Source: Brachycybe producta
Lineage: Eukaryota > Arthropoda > Diplopoda > Playtdesmida > Andrognathidae
Assembly: GCA_036925085.1 (NCBI GenBank)
Contig: JAUPFP010000006.1
Span: 2,197,131-2,261,130, forward strand
Direction of reading: 5' to 3'
Length of the DNA stretch: 64,000 nucleotides
Shown: positions 14,601 through 27,300 of the stretch, piece by piece
Position numbering within the stretch: the stretch's first letter is position 1
How the letters are laid out: every line of letters begins with the position of its first letter
Notes under the pieces: model-generated
Database searches by the model: none
What the model saw: the letters and a program-made list of their open reading frames with translations, nothing else
Told to the model about the DNA's origin: nothing
Made by a program: the position numbers and the translations under genes

Positions 14601-16114
14601 TCGGACAAATCAATCACAGATTAGTCCTTTAAAAGAAATAAGAAAAGAGGAGAAATCTTCACTTTTAGCCTTTTAGGTCGCTTTTTTTTTGGTTGTTGTC
14701 TTGAGGTGGGGAAAAGTCACTTTGAGGTCATCCTGTAATGTTGACATTCGGGTTTTGAGCTCACTCTGTACACAGTTATCCTTTTGCTTAGCCAGGTGGA
14801 AGAATGACGTCACGCACGTGTGTCTAGGGGTTGAAGGAAAGAAGAGAAAAAAAAATGAAAGGTGGAGGTGGGTGGTGAGCTCGTGTTTGTGGTGCGCACG
14901 CGCGCCCTCCTATATTGCCATTATACAGGGTGTGATGAAATTTATATATAATCCATAATTAACGAAGTGTAATTATAAATTAGGCCTAATATCTAAACCC
15001 ATAACAAAATATTTTGCTATTAATATTGTCACAAGGCTGCCATTCTTTTGTATACTAATACAAGCAGTGACATCATAACGTATGACTATCACAATTTTAT
15101 TATAACTTTTTTTTTTTTTTTAAAAAAAATCTGGTTCAGATTTTGTTTGAATGAAAAAGAAGGGGTGGTTACGTGACCCCCTCCCTTTATGTGTTAAACA
15201 CAATTGAGTGAACAATGAATGTAAATATAAAAAAAAGAGCTGTGAATCTTTTTATGATGAGGATGATGATGAGGTTTGATTGTGGATCGTCTTCAATAAT
15301 TACAATCTTACAACTATGTATGTAATTATGAACGAATAATATGCAGCCACTCTTTGAGATCTTTTTTTTTTTCTGTTTTCCTGGTTTCCGATCATTATTA
15401 TCAATAATTAAATGAAAATCCTTGAATTTATTATTATTATTATTATATTAAAATGTACAGAAGAAGAAGAAGAAAACTTGTGATCAATTTATTACTAAAT
15501 ATTTTATTCGAAAGTAATGAACATTTTTTTTATTCAAAACAAACCTTGAAATAGTATTTTATTTTAAAAAAAAAAAAAGGAACCACAAAGATTTTTCATA
15601 AATAATAATAGTGAATAATGAAAGACAGGAGCAGCCGATGATGATATTGTCCAATGCATCGAATAATAATAGGCAATAAATCATCAAGAAAAAGAAGGTA
15701 TTTTTTTATTGGACTTTCATTGAAACTTGTGAAGGTGTGTTGCTTCACTTCAGGGGTTGGTGGTTACGTTTAATTGTGGTGGTTACGGGTGTGAACCACT
15801 CCTTCAATGGCTTTTGGGGTGTTATAGAAAAGGAGGAGGGTTGTCTAGTGGGTGGTAGTGGTGGTTCCTTTTGTTGTCTGCTTCGATGAAGGAATTTCAA
15901 TCAATTGGCCGTTTTCCCCCCTCATTTCTCATTCGATTGCATTGCACACTACGTCCATCCGTGTCGATTGTGCGAGTTGACTTTATCATCGCCCAAATGC
16001 CAACCAACTGTAAACGCGACTTCCCCCTCCCCTCCCCTCCCCCTCTAATCTACCTATTTTGGAGATGACCTCCGACCTTTTTTCCATTATAATAATGATG
16101 GGGAGAGTAAAGGC

Positions 16115-16225
16115 AATCTTACTTCCTTTAATGAAAGGGACTGTTTAGAGGCTAAACTCTAGAAGAACTCGGGGAGAACTGTGTAGCCTCTAAACAAGTT
16201 TTTTTTTATTGAAGGAAGTAAGATT
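16115..16225. mobile_element. small MITE, 111 bp, nested inverted repeats
   Basis: Outer ends AATCTTACTTCCTTTAATGA and TTGAAGGAAGTAAGATT. The inner pair is TGTTTAGAGGCTAAAC against GTAGCCTCTAAACAAG. Confidence 0.7.
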
Positions 16226-16410
16226 TATTTCTGTCTCTACCAAAATCTCTCTTAATTACGACAATTACGTGTTTTAACTAATCTTGTATTAGATAGGGAA
16301 ACCTTGAGCCCCCCCCCCCCCCCCTTAATGCATCCACCCACGATGGGGGTGGGAAGAACCAACCCACATTTCTGTGTTGTTATATCTCAGGTGAGAGGTT
16401 AGGTGTGCTT

Positions 16411-16680
16411 TTGGCACACGGACTGCATTTTTGAATGATTGGTTTCGATTGCAAAATGTTGTCACTGGTGGCTCAACTGTGGTTGACATTCTATTACTAT
16501 TGGGGGGGGGGGGGGGGGAAACGCCATCTTTTGCACACGAGCGCGCGGCTTCTGACGTCGTAAAGGACGACCACCGGTGGTTGCAATGTGGAAAGGCGCG
16601 CGTTATTTGCACACGAGCTTCGCGTCGACATTATTTTGCAGTCGAATTGGATTAGTTGTCTGAAAAGTGGTCCGTGCGCC
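16411..16680. mobile_element. Family 6 inverted-repeat element, divergent copy
   Basis: Left end TTGGCACACGGACTGCATTT followed by TTTCGATTGCAAAATGTTG. The right end has ATTATTTTGCAGTCGAATTG and AAAAGTGGTCCGTGCGCC. It shares its ends with the elements at 32913-33048 and 52678-52912, and has a 17-nt G tract in its centre. Confidence 0.6.
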
Positions 16681-17021
16681 ATGACACTTGGATGTCACGT
16701 AGTGTGTGTGTGTGTGTGGAATTGGTATGATATGACACACAGTGGGATGCCGCCGCCTCTTTAGGAGGAGGAGGAGGAGGTCAACTGTCTTCATACTGAC
16801 TAACAATGTAAGATAAGACAAGGTCACAAACCACACATTATTTTTTTTTTTTTAAAAAGGTGCGAAATTGGAAGGTTTTTCGTGCGGAAAAATTGAGTTC
16901 TTAATTACTTTTTTCTAATTAGTAATGACACTTTTAACGAGTCTGTTTGAAGACACGGACTATTATGATAATGATGACGATGAACTTGTGACACTTGGTG
17001 TTCTTCCTTCTTCTTCTCTTT

Positions 17022-17024
<3 letters not shown>

Positions 17025-17063
<39 letters not shown>
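17025..17063 (+). repeat. TTA microsatellite
   Basis: About 13 uninterrupted ATT units. Confidence 0.95.
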
Positions 17064-17646
17064 GTAATTTGCATAATTATGCAAAATACAATAATTTACA
17101 AAAAAAGGTCTCGGTCTTTTTGTTTTTATAAATATAACCAATTTCGTCATATTTTTCTCTGACGCAATTTTGGACGTTTTGAAAATCAACGTTTTTTTTT
17201 TAGGTTGTTTCTATTTTAATTTGAAGAAGTTGTTTTGAAATATCTCTGAAGTGACTTTGAAAATAAAGAACAACACGTTGTGAAATTGCGTTGGAGGAAT
17301 TAATTATATTTGGCGTCTGGCAATTGTAAGTTAAAAAAGGGCGCCCCTCGTGCCTCCTCTATATACCCGCCCCTGAGTGTTAGTGGCGCCGCCTTTAAGG
17401 AGGGAGGCGCGCACATACGTAAATCTCTCATTCACTCCATTCAATCGAAATGTAATTTACTAAATTAGGCTACAATTTCTTAATTAACCGCACTTCATTT
17501 TGTAAAAATATATATAGAATATTCGAAAAGTGTTTTTTAATAACTTGTTTTTCCATTGTTTAAATTGCTTGAAACATAATAACAAAATGAGCTACGATTT
17601 TTCCTTTTTGAGGTTATTTCATTTTGAAAAGAAGTGGGGAATCCTA

Positions 17647-17675
17647 CCCCCCCCCCCCCCCCCCCCCCCCCCCCC
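17647..17675. repeat. C homopolymer tract
   Basis: An almost pure run of C, the longest of many G/C homopolymers here; similar runs are near 11970, 16311, 16502, 18171, 18824, 31170, 36597 and 47072. Length may be unreliable in the assembly. Confidence 0.9.
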
Positions 17676-18874
17676 TTCTTCTCTCCGTTCGAATAATAAT
17701 AAACAATTGTTTTTGTTGGTGAATTTCTGGAGCGGAAAACGAGCGCGAAAACGGAATCGAAGCGGAAAGGTTACAACATCCGTCAGAGGGGATCAAATAT
17801 CTTCATTTGACCCGGTTTTTATGTGTATATATACCTCAAGGGGGGGGTGGAAACCAGTCATTGTTTATTATTATTATATTTATGAATGGCTGTCGTGATT
17901 TATTAGATGCAATGATCTCAATATAATAAATATATATATATTGAGGATAAGCTCCAGGTTCAATTGTTCTTTATTTCCTCCCCCAACCCCCCTTTATTCA
18001 GTCAAAACGGCGGTTCAATTGTGGCGCCTCAAGAAATACTACATTTTGGGCCTTTTTTTTTTGCTGCTTCTCATTTACATTCTTAAAAACTCGCCAGAGG
18101 GTGCTGAAAGTTACGTCATTCCAATTGTGAAATTCATATAAAACAGTTTCCATACGAAATAATTCAATTGGGGGGGGGGGGGGGGGGGTTATGGAAATTT
18201 GGAAGATAACTCTCATTTTTGAAGAATTAATAGAATAATTGCATTTGGCGCTTATTCAGCGCCGCCACCGTTCAATTAGCCAAGTCGTAATTTCTTAATT
18301 TACTCTTGAAAGTTTTAATTGAGAAAAAGAAAAACTTTTAAGTTTATTTAAAGGGGGAGGAGGAGGAGGTTATTCAATTGTCATTCATTCAGTCGTCGTG
18401 ATTTTTTGAGACGAACTTTTCCGCTTCGTTGAACAAAGTTTGTTCAACTTTTTGTTGTTTTTTTCTTCTTCTTGTTGTCAGGTATTTTTTTTGCGGCCGG
18501 CAAATGGTTGTTGTTTTGCGGAAATGAAAAAGAGATTTTCGTTTTCTCTCTCTCTCTCTTTCTGTCTGAAGAAAACATTAGAAATGAGATAAGTTAACTA
18601 TCTTAATTAATCTCAAGTCTTAGAATGTTGTTTTTTTTATATACATGTGTGTGACACACGTGATATTTTTCAGAAATTAAAAGAAAGTGTCGGACACACG
18701 AAAGGTTTTCGTTGAAATTCAAGAAAAAAGTAAAACGCGGTCGTTGGTATTTTCAATTTATAATAATATTAATATAAAAAACCCTTAGTATTCAAAACAA
18801 CAGGGTTTGTATTGTGTTTTTTTGGGGGGGGGGGGGGGGGGAGAGAACCCTGCGCTTAAGGAGAGAGTTCTAGT

Positions 18875-19046
18875 TTAGAAACTAGAAGGGTCATTTTCAT
18901 GTCAGTTTGAAAAGGACCCAACTTTAAACCCAATTTTTTTTCCTTAATTTTTCTCAATAAAAGTTTATTTTGAAAGATATCGAACATTGAAAATAGAGCT
19001 TAAGTTGGTTGAGCTCCGCGCGCTACCCTTTCTAGTTTTCTATAAG
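18875..19046. mobile_element. Family 1 fold-back MITE cut by assembly gap
   Basis: TTTAGAAACTAGAAGGGTCA, GACCCAACTTTAAACCC, GTTTATTTTGAAAGATATCG and CTACCCTTTCTAGTTTTC are present. The sequence runs into N at 19047, just after the right-arm core. Confidence 0.75.
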
Positions 19047-19146
19047 NNNNNNNNNNNNNNNNNNNNNNNNNNNNNNNNNNNNNNNNNNNNNNNNNNNNNN
19101 NNNNNNNNNNNNNNNNNNNNNNNNNNNNNNNNNNNNNNNNNNNNNN
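19047..19146. other. assembly gap, 100 N
   Basis: Exactly 100 N, the usual placeholder for a gap of unknown size. It is bordered by a fold-back element on the left and G-rich repeats on the right. Confidence 1.
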
Positions 19147-19627
19147 GGAGGGGGTGATCTCCTATATATTAAAGGGGGGGGGGGGAGTTGGATATTATAC
19201 TAGGAGGTGGTTGTTGTTGTGTTGATCGACCGAATTTTTATGGTAATCACTAATCATTACAAGTGTCCTCCTGGCCCAAAACAAAACACACTTTCAAAAC
19301 TAGAATAGAAAAGTGGGTTACGAATTATCATTGCATTTTATTACAATATTGACGGGGGGAGGGGGGGGGGGTTCTCTCTTTCTGATATTAAAAATTCAAA
19401 AACAGAAGTCAATTCAAGTCAAATGACTTAAAAGGGTGGACTTTCTTTCATCTTTTTTTGTCTACGTTATTCTAAGTGAAGATCAAAAGGAGAAAAAAGA
19501 TAACTAAAAGTCCCTTAAAAATGCTTAAAAAGTGGAAGAGTTAAGGATTGGGTCGTGTTTATGGACACACGGCCTCCTCCAAAGGTTCAAGGTGTTTTTT
19601 TTTTAAAAAGAGAAACCAGAAAACGTC

Positions 19628-19822
19628 TTAAGAAACTAGAAGAGTAGCTGCTGAACCACTTAAGGGGTCAGGTGGGTCACATTTTCATGTTGATATCTTT
19701 CAAAATAAACTTTTTAATTGAAATTGACCCAGAGATTTATTTTTATTTTTTGAAAGATGTCATTAATATTGGAAAAAATACCCTTTATGTGATTGATGTA
19801 CCGTTCTAGTTTCTAAAACACA
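19628..19822. mobile_element. Family 1 fold-back MITE
   Basis: TTAAGAAACTAGAAGAGTAG, TTTCATGTTGATATCTTTCA, TTTTTTGAAAGATGTCA and CCGTTCTAGTTTCTAAAACA. Confidence 0.8.
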
Positions 19823-20832
19823 ATTTCATTTGGACCCACAAATTCACTTTTTTTGGGGGGGGGGGGTTCTGATGAAATATAGATTTCGAGGCGTAATTGG
19901 GCCATTAATTGAGTTTGTATTGATTTTCGGACGTCCTTCACAGCTTAAAAGAAAAGGACGAAGAGAGGCGGAGGTGGAGGACGACGCCCCTATTTCTTGG
20001 TATCGGATCCAACCAACGCCAAATGTGTCCCACCTCCTACATAAAAACAAAATGGATAATATTTTCTTCCAAAATGATAACAAGAACAATGTCTTTCACT
20101 TAAATTAACGGTCCCCTCATCTCTTTTGTTTTCTCCACCAGATGTTGAGTGGGTGTAAGGGGAGGGGGGAGCCATGGGTGGGGTCTTTTTTTTTTGGGGG
20201 GGGGGAAACTCTTGACTATCTGAGAAATGAATAATTTCTCCTCTGGTTGTCACAAGATTTCTCTTTCATTTTGTTGTTTTTTTGTTTGTTTGATCGTAAA
20301 TCTTGAGGTTGACCCCCCCCCCCCCCCACACACACACACACACTTAACTATATAGTTATGTTGTTCTGGTTTTGTTAAATTTCTCTCTTGGTTTTTTTTT
20401 TTGGACAAAACGAATATCATCCATCCATCCGCCGCCCGCACCATAAATGTCCACAAATTCCGATTCATTTCTGTCGTCGTCGTCGTCAGTCAGTCAGACT
20501 TGTAAATCCCAGTTATTAAAAGTGTGGCCCGGATTCTCTTTCTATTTTTTTTTTGTTCTCATTTGGCTAACAATGGGTGGTTAACAACAGTGTTCTAAAA
20601 CTAATTCTAATTGAGACACTGAACTAGTATTATTTAAAATATCCAATATTGTAGTAAATTATTAAAGGGGGGGTGGGGTCAGTTCGAGTGGGGGGTCAAC
20701 AAGGGAGAGGACAATGAGGAGGAGGTCCTTCTTATTTATTCTTCTTAAAAGTTCCGTTCGTTCTTGAGAACTTTTTTTAAAATATAGAAGAAATGCAAAG
20801 TTATTTAAAAACTAGATGGGAATAGTTAAGTG

Positions 20833-21038
20833 TGTTTTAGAAACTAGAAGGGGGTAGGTAGCTCAGTCACTTTTAAAATAATGTATTTTCGTGTTTGATA
20901 TCTTTCAAAATAAGCTTTTTATCTCAAGTTTGAAAATGACACAACTCTAAGCAGACGATAGATTTTTTTCTAAAAACAGTTTTATTGTGAAAGATATCAA
21001 CATGATACCCATTCTAGTTTTTAATCCACACTTTCAAA
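20833..21038. mobile_element. Family 1 fold-back MITE
   Basis: TGTTTTAGAAACTAGAAGGG, GATATCTTTCAAAATAAGC, loop AACTCTAAGCAGACGATAG, AAAGATATCAACATGAT and ATTCTAGTTTTTAA. A further right-arm scrap is at 21150-21175. Confidence 0.8.
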
Positions 21039-21301
21039 GGCAGTGTGTGATCGAGTCTCTTGAAAGTTGAAGGGACGTTTAAACAAAACTTAAAATTTGA
21101 ACAATTTCAAATTGCAATAAAAAGGTCACAAAAAACGAACATCTAAAATACTATTCTAGTTTCTAACAGATTCTAATGGATTTCTTCTTAAAATGGCTCA
21201 ATTTTATGACTTAAGTCGTCACCCATTCCACCCATCTAAGGGTAGAAAATAGGATTTAAAATTTAACGAAAAACTTTTCTCGTTTGTGTTGCAACGTGAA
21301 G

Positions 21302-24300
21302 GTGCGTCATTGTCCTGTATAATCTACGAAAGAACCGACAGACTCACATCCTCAATGCGTCCAAGAAGACCATCACGGCATTGGACGTCTCTTCCGACGG
21401 CAAATACGTCGTCAGCGGAGAGGTTTTGCCTTTTTTACACATTTAACATGAAGAGAGAGAGAGAGAGTTAAAAGAAGAGTTGTTCAGCAAAAATGGTTAA
21501 TTTTGTTTCTAGTGTGGTCATTTACCGAACGTTCGAGTTTGGGACATTGTCGAGAAGGTTCAGGTGGCCGAATTCACCGGTCACAAGTTCGGAATCAACT
21601 GCGTTGCGTTCTCGCCGAACCTCAAACACGTTGTATCTGTCGGATCGCAACATGACATGATAGTGAACGTGTGGGACTGGAGGAGTGGCATTAAAGTCGC
21701 ATCCAACAAAGTCTCATCAAAGGTGAGAGAGCGACTAAGAACGAGGCTTTTGCTCTCGCCGGATTCGTCTAATGATACGTTTTTTCAGGTGAAAGCAGTT
21801 GCATTTTCCGAAAGTGGAAACTATTTCGTGACAGTCGGAAACAGACACGTTAAATTCTGGTATCTCGAGTGTTCCGCTCGACCTTCGAAGGTGAGGAGGA
21901 ATCTTCGATCGGCGCGAATGATTTTATAGCTGCTGAGTTTGCTTATGTCTTCTCTTTAGTACAAGGAACCGGTTCCACTGATGGGAAGGTCGGCGATCCT
22001 CGGAGAGCAGAGGAACAATTACTTTTGCGACGTCGCTTGCGGCCGGGGGGACATTGCGACCAGCACTTTCTCCATAACAAAATCGGGATTACTTTGCGAG
22101 TTTAACAGTCGAAGGCTTCTCGACAAATGGGTCGAACTTAGGGTAAGTAATTGGCTCGAAGTCAATTTGACGATTTGGTGAGCGCGATCTCTGCTTTTAA
22201 AAGCCTAGAACCTTCGGAGGGATTTTGCACGAGACTCGGACGATTTGGTAGTTTCGAATTTAATCTGTCGTTCCTTATTTTGTGACCGTTTTGTTCTCAG
22301 ACGGCCAGTGCCAATTGTCTTTGTGTTGGCAAGGACTTCATATTCATCGGATGTTCCGACGGAATAGTGAGATGTTTTAATCCGTACACTCTCGACTACA
22401 TAACGACGCTGCCACGTACTCATTCGTTAGGCGTCGACGTTGCGATGGGACTTAGCATCTCGTACGTTTGTCTTCCATCTCTCTTTCTTTCGGATCTTTT
22501 TTTTATTGTTCGAAAAAGAGCCGTCTCTCGAATCATCTTTTTCTCTACTTTTGCCTCGTTCTTTTATGGTAGACACATGGCTGCCCAGAGGCCAAACGCC
22601 AAATTTCCCGACACAGTGGCCATAACGATGGACGAACTGAATCGTAAACTGACCTGCGTCTATTCGGATCATAGCATGTACATATGGGACGTGACGGACA
22701 TTAAGAAAGTCGGAAAGTCTCATTCGTTCCTCTATCATTCCGCTTGCATCTGGGGCGTCGAGGTTTATCCTCGGCACACGGAGGGAACTCAGAAGGCCGC
22801 CCTTCCTCCGGGATCGTTCGTTACGTGCTCCAGCGACGACACGGTTCGAGTTTGGAACCTCGAACCGAACTTGTCGACGAGTACGATGTACAGACGTAAC
22901 ATCTACAGCAACGTATGCTACTTAGTCTGACGAAATCTTAATCTTTCAAAGAGTTTTGTTTGTAAACGTGTTTTATTTTCTCGTTTGTTGTCTTTAGGAA
23001 TTGCTGAAGATTGTTTACGTCGATGAAACGCTGAACTATCTTTGCGATCTAGATCGAAACCCTGGTACGAGCCTTAAATTTATTGTTTTAACCGATATTT
23101 TGACTCGTTTGTGTGTTTTCTCTTCCCCTATCCGATTTTGACAGGTGGCAGTAACGACAAGATGGACGCAACTTACGACACGAAAAACGGTGTTCGATGC
23201 ATTCACATCAGTCCCGACGGTCAGCAGCTGGCGTCCGGCGATCGATCGGGAAACATTCGCATCCATGAGTTGCATCGAATGGAAGAAGTTTGCAAAATAG
23301 AGGCTCACGACTCCGAGGTGTTAAACCTGGAGTATTCGAAGCCGGACACGGGTCAGTTAAGACTTCGTATTCGATACGCTTTTATCTAAGATTGGCATTT
23401 TACATATCAAGGGCATCGGTTTTTGGCATCGGCAAGTCGCGATCGTCTGATCCACGTATTTGACGTGGATCAGGGCTACGCTTTCCAACAGACTTTAGAT
23501 GATCATTCTTCTTCGATAACGGCCGTTCGTTTCGTTAAAGTCGATAACCACATTCAGATGATAAGTTGTGGAGCCGACAAATCTATCATTTTTAGAACGG
23601 CGCAGTTTGTAAGCACTTAAATTTCAATTTGGCACGAGAGAAGAGCTTTCTTTCTGTGTTTTGTGATTTATCGTCCGAGATGATCGAACGGATTTTTTCT
23701 CGATTATTTCGTTCCGTAGTTGCCACAGTTACAGTTCGTGCGTGACCACCATGTAGTGGGTCGAACGACCCTCTACGACATGGAGGTGGATGTCGAACAG
23801 AAGAGCGTTCTGACTGCCTGTCAGGATCGACACGTAAGAGTTTATGCCGTTGGCAGCGGTAAACACCTAAGGTCCTTCAAGGGTTCGATCGGTGAGGATG
23901 GAACTCTCATCAAAGTGGTCTTGGACAGTTCCGGAACTTACGCCGTTACCAGTTGTACCGATAAGAACCTCTGTCTGTTCGATTTTGCGAGCGGCGAGTG
24001 TGTCGCAACCGTTTATGGTCATTCGGAACTCGTCACTGGTCTCAGGTTTACGAACGACTGCAAACATCTCATTTCCGTATCTGGTGACGGGTGAGAGTTG
24101 CTTACCGTTAGACGTTTTTTTTTGGTGATTTGATGAGTTTTAATTCGGTTTGCGTGTTGTTCTTAGTTGTATATTTTTGTGGAAGTTGCCAATGGAGCTC
24201 ACCCATCAGATGCAACTTCGGCTTGCGCAAATGACGCCTAAATCGAGGGTCAGTTCACCCAGGAGACCTGTTACGCCTCAGCATGTGCCACACAATGAGG

Positions 24301-27300
24301 GAACAAAAGACGGATTCGTACCAGCTCACGTGTTCGATTCGAACGCTAACGAGGTGGACGACGGTGGAATTCCAGATTATAGGTTCAGCATCGGTCCCTT
24401 GCCAAAATGGGCAAAAAAGGAGGTGAAATCACGTCGTGAACCTTAAACAGGAACAGCTGACTTTCGAACTGTTAGTGATTCTGTCTTTCAGAAGAGCCAA
24501 ATTAAGAGTGTTATGTTGATGTCTTACAAAATAAACTTTTTATTGAAATAAAAATTAAAAAACATTGTCTGCTTGTAGTTGGGTCATTTTCAAATTTACA
24601 GAAAAAGTTTATTTTGAAAGATACATCAACATGAAAATAGCCTTAAGTGGTTGAACGACCCTTCTAGTTTCTAAAACACTTCTCATCATTTCGCACCCGA
24701 AAGACAAAATAATCACAGTTCGAGAGGCCCCGTTTCTACTTCAAAACCATCTTTAACGACGTTAAAACTCAAATGCGTCGTATTGCTTTTTACTTCTCTA
24801 CTTAGATTTCGAGTGCCGTTCCGGCTTCTGTGGTTCCCTCCAGAGAGAAGGCACCTGGAATCGTACAGCCAAAAGGTCGATGGGCTCAAAGGATCGACAC
24901 TCAGGGTTTGGTTGTACGTTCTTTCTACAGTTCGGATCACGTCATACCGTATCCTGGGCAAAGTGGGTGTCTTTCTCTCGAATCTCTTCGTTTTTGTTGT
25001 CTCCAATCTTTTGATTGGAGTTTTGACCTGGTTTTAATCGATTTAGTTCCAGCTCAGACAACGACGATTCAAAGATCTGAAGAAAGTGTTCGCCGCGAGA
25101 CTTTCTTAGTTTCTCAACCACGAGATGTTCGTAGTCCTTCTTCCGATTTTGTTCCGTGTTCAGACAGTATGGACGAGATTCGTCGAATGACGCCTCCGAG
25201 TTTGGGTCATTTCGGCGGAGTGACTACTCGAAAGGGTTTGGTCGTATCCGAGGTGACCACTCTCGGTCGACAGAGGCTCGTCACCGATTCGAGCAGTGCC
25301 AGCAGTCCGGTTCACGGCGACGACCTGGAGATGGAAGAGCACGACGGAGACGCGGAAGACGAGGAATCGATCGAAACTGATCAATCGGCCGAGATGGACG
25401 TACAAGAGATTATTTATTATCCGCAGGCTGGCGATTCCATGGATGGTTTCGATAGGTTAGATTTAAAAATTGTAGTTGTTTTTTTCGCCTTTCGAACTTA
25501 TCGAAATTTACTTGCAGAGAGTTCAAAGTATGTGCCACAAATCCAGACGAGCTTCGAGAGGCTCATAGGCGAATGCGAAAGGGAAGAGCCGAGAGGCCCA
25601 CGGACCTTCCCATCGTCAACGTTCAAGGTGGTTATCGGCCGACGAAGGAGATTTCTGTCTTGGTTTCTATCTTATCGTTATCTTTTTTTAAGATTCCGAC
25701 GAGGACGAAGAGGCGACGACGCCTCAGGGTTCGACCGAACGAAGTATGTTGAGTATGTTGAACGTGAGCATGGAAAGTCTCGATCGTGTCGGTCAGAGAG
25801 AAAAGTTCATCAAGAGCAACTTCGAGAGTTTAGACGGTGGAAAGAGCGCCGACGAAAGTCATTCGTCGCTTCCGCCTGGTTTAGGGATGAACGGAAACGA
25901 CGATGAGGATGACGAAGACGACGATCGTCGTCACAGTCTGTCGGCTCGATATCTCAACAGATCTGGTCAGGAAACTCCACTCAGGTTTGTTCTTTGTTGT
26001 TGCCGAGGACGTTCTTCTCTAGTTGAATTGTGGTTTTGTTTTGACTTTTTGAAGGAATGTAGCCGTTCTCAATGCTTCGAAACAAAGGAATGAGGTTTGT
26101 TAGTTTCGTCTTTGTGTTCTTCATTCGAATTTTCTCATCGTTGTGGTTTTTTTACAGGCTTCGAGTCAAAGGCGTCAAGAGATTATGAAACAGATCGAAC
26201 AAACACGTCGAAAGTTGGATACGGTGAGATTTTCAAGTTGTTTCCATGTTTTAACTTTGGTGCGTTCGTATTTTGCCCTCATTGTCAACTCGTCTCAGAT
26301 TGGTTTTAAGGCGACGATGAACAGCAGTAAAAGCATCGGAGATCTAACCGACCTTCCGGAGAAGGACAATTACGGTGGTCGATACTTTTCTTCCAACAAA
26401 GGTACGACTTCTGTCGGTGGCTGTCGTAAAAAGGCTGCATCTCGTCGCTCTTCTTCTTCTTCTCTTGCTTCTGCTTCTGCTTCCTCTTTACCTAATTTGG
26501 CTTCGAGAGGAGGAGGAGGCGGTGGGGGTCGCGGTCGACGTCTTTTTGGACGTGAATCGCCCAGTTCATCTTGTTCGTCGTCCGTTCCTCCGAGTTCTTC
26601 GGTTCGTAAGGTGCCTCGAGTTGAGGTCAAACGAAGAGCAAGCTTGGATCTGTCTCGCCCCGAAGTAGAGGAGGAGGGAGGCGACGACTCGATAACGACA
26701 TCGTCATCCGTCGTCATTGCGAATGGTTGTAACGAGTTCAACAGCGATTCGTCCGCCTGCGTTTCACCGTTGCCATCGTCAACAACAACACCCCCACCGC
26801 ACTCTGGTCCATCTCAGTCGACCACTGAAGAAACTTCGTTAGCAGACGTTTGTCTCGCTAGTATCAGTTCTTCTTCCACTACTCCTAATCCTCCCCCTCC
26901 TCCTCCTTCTTTGTCTTCCTGTTCTCTTGTGTCTGTTTCTACTAATTCCGAAGAGCAGCAGCTAAAAAAGAAGAGGCAACAAGCAAAGCGACCGAATTCG
27001 CCTCGAACGTCGGGTCGTTTGTCGTCGTCGACTGCTTGTAGCAATAGCAAATCCCTCTTTCGTAAGGTATCCATTCCACACTTGTTGCCCTCCAAATGTG
27101 GAACAGGTAAAATCCTCCTCCTTTTCCTCTTTTTATCTCCTTTTTGATGTCTCGTCTCGTCTCTAGTTTTTCTTGTTGTCTTTTTTTTTTGTTCCAATTT
27201 CTAGCACACAATGCACTTTGTCGCTCTCTTTGTTTTTATTTTTTAACTTCTTTTGGTGGAGATTTGATTGATTAATTTTCATATTTTTGGTTTAATTTTA

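Larger units (their letters stand above)
8600..21301 (+). other. 12.7-kb intron/unassigned region before the WD40 exons
   Basis: Between the probable first exon and the first certain WDR62 exon. It holds seven Family 1 copies, other inverted-repeat elements (13310-13470, 16115-16225, 16411-16680), AAT/TTA repeats, many G or C homopolymers and the 100-N gap. The exon for the first propeller strand (about 25-30 residues ending in Ala-Tyr-Pro-Ala-Gly in relatives) should lie here and was not found. It may fall in the gap. Confidence 0.5.

Noticed and set aside
16905..17189. Minus-strand frame with a long Asn run
   Set aside because: Produced by the TTA microsatellite at 17025-17063; no splice sites or domain support it.
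26370..26741. Antisense frame in the large WDR62 exon
   Set aside because: Open only because the sense strand is Ser/Gly/Pro-rich; it has no start context or homology.
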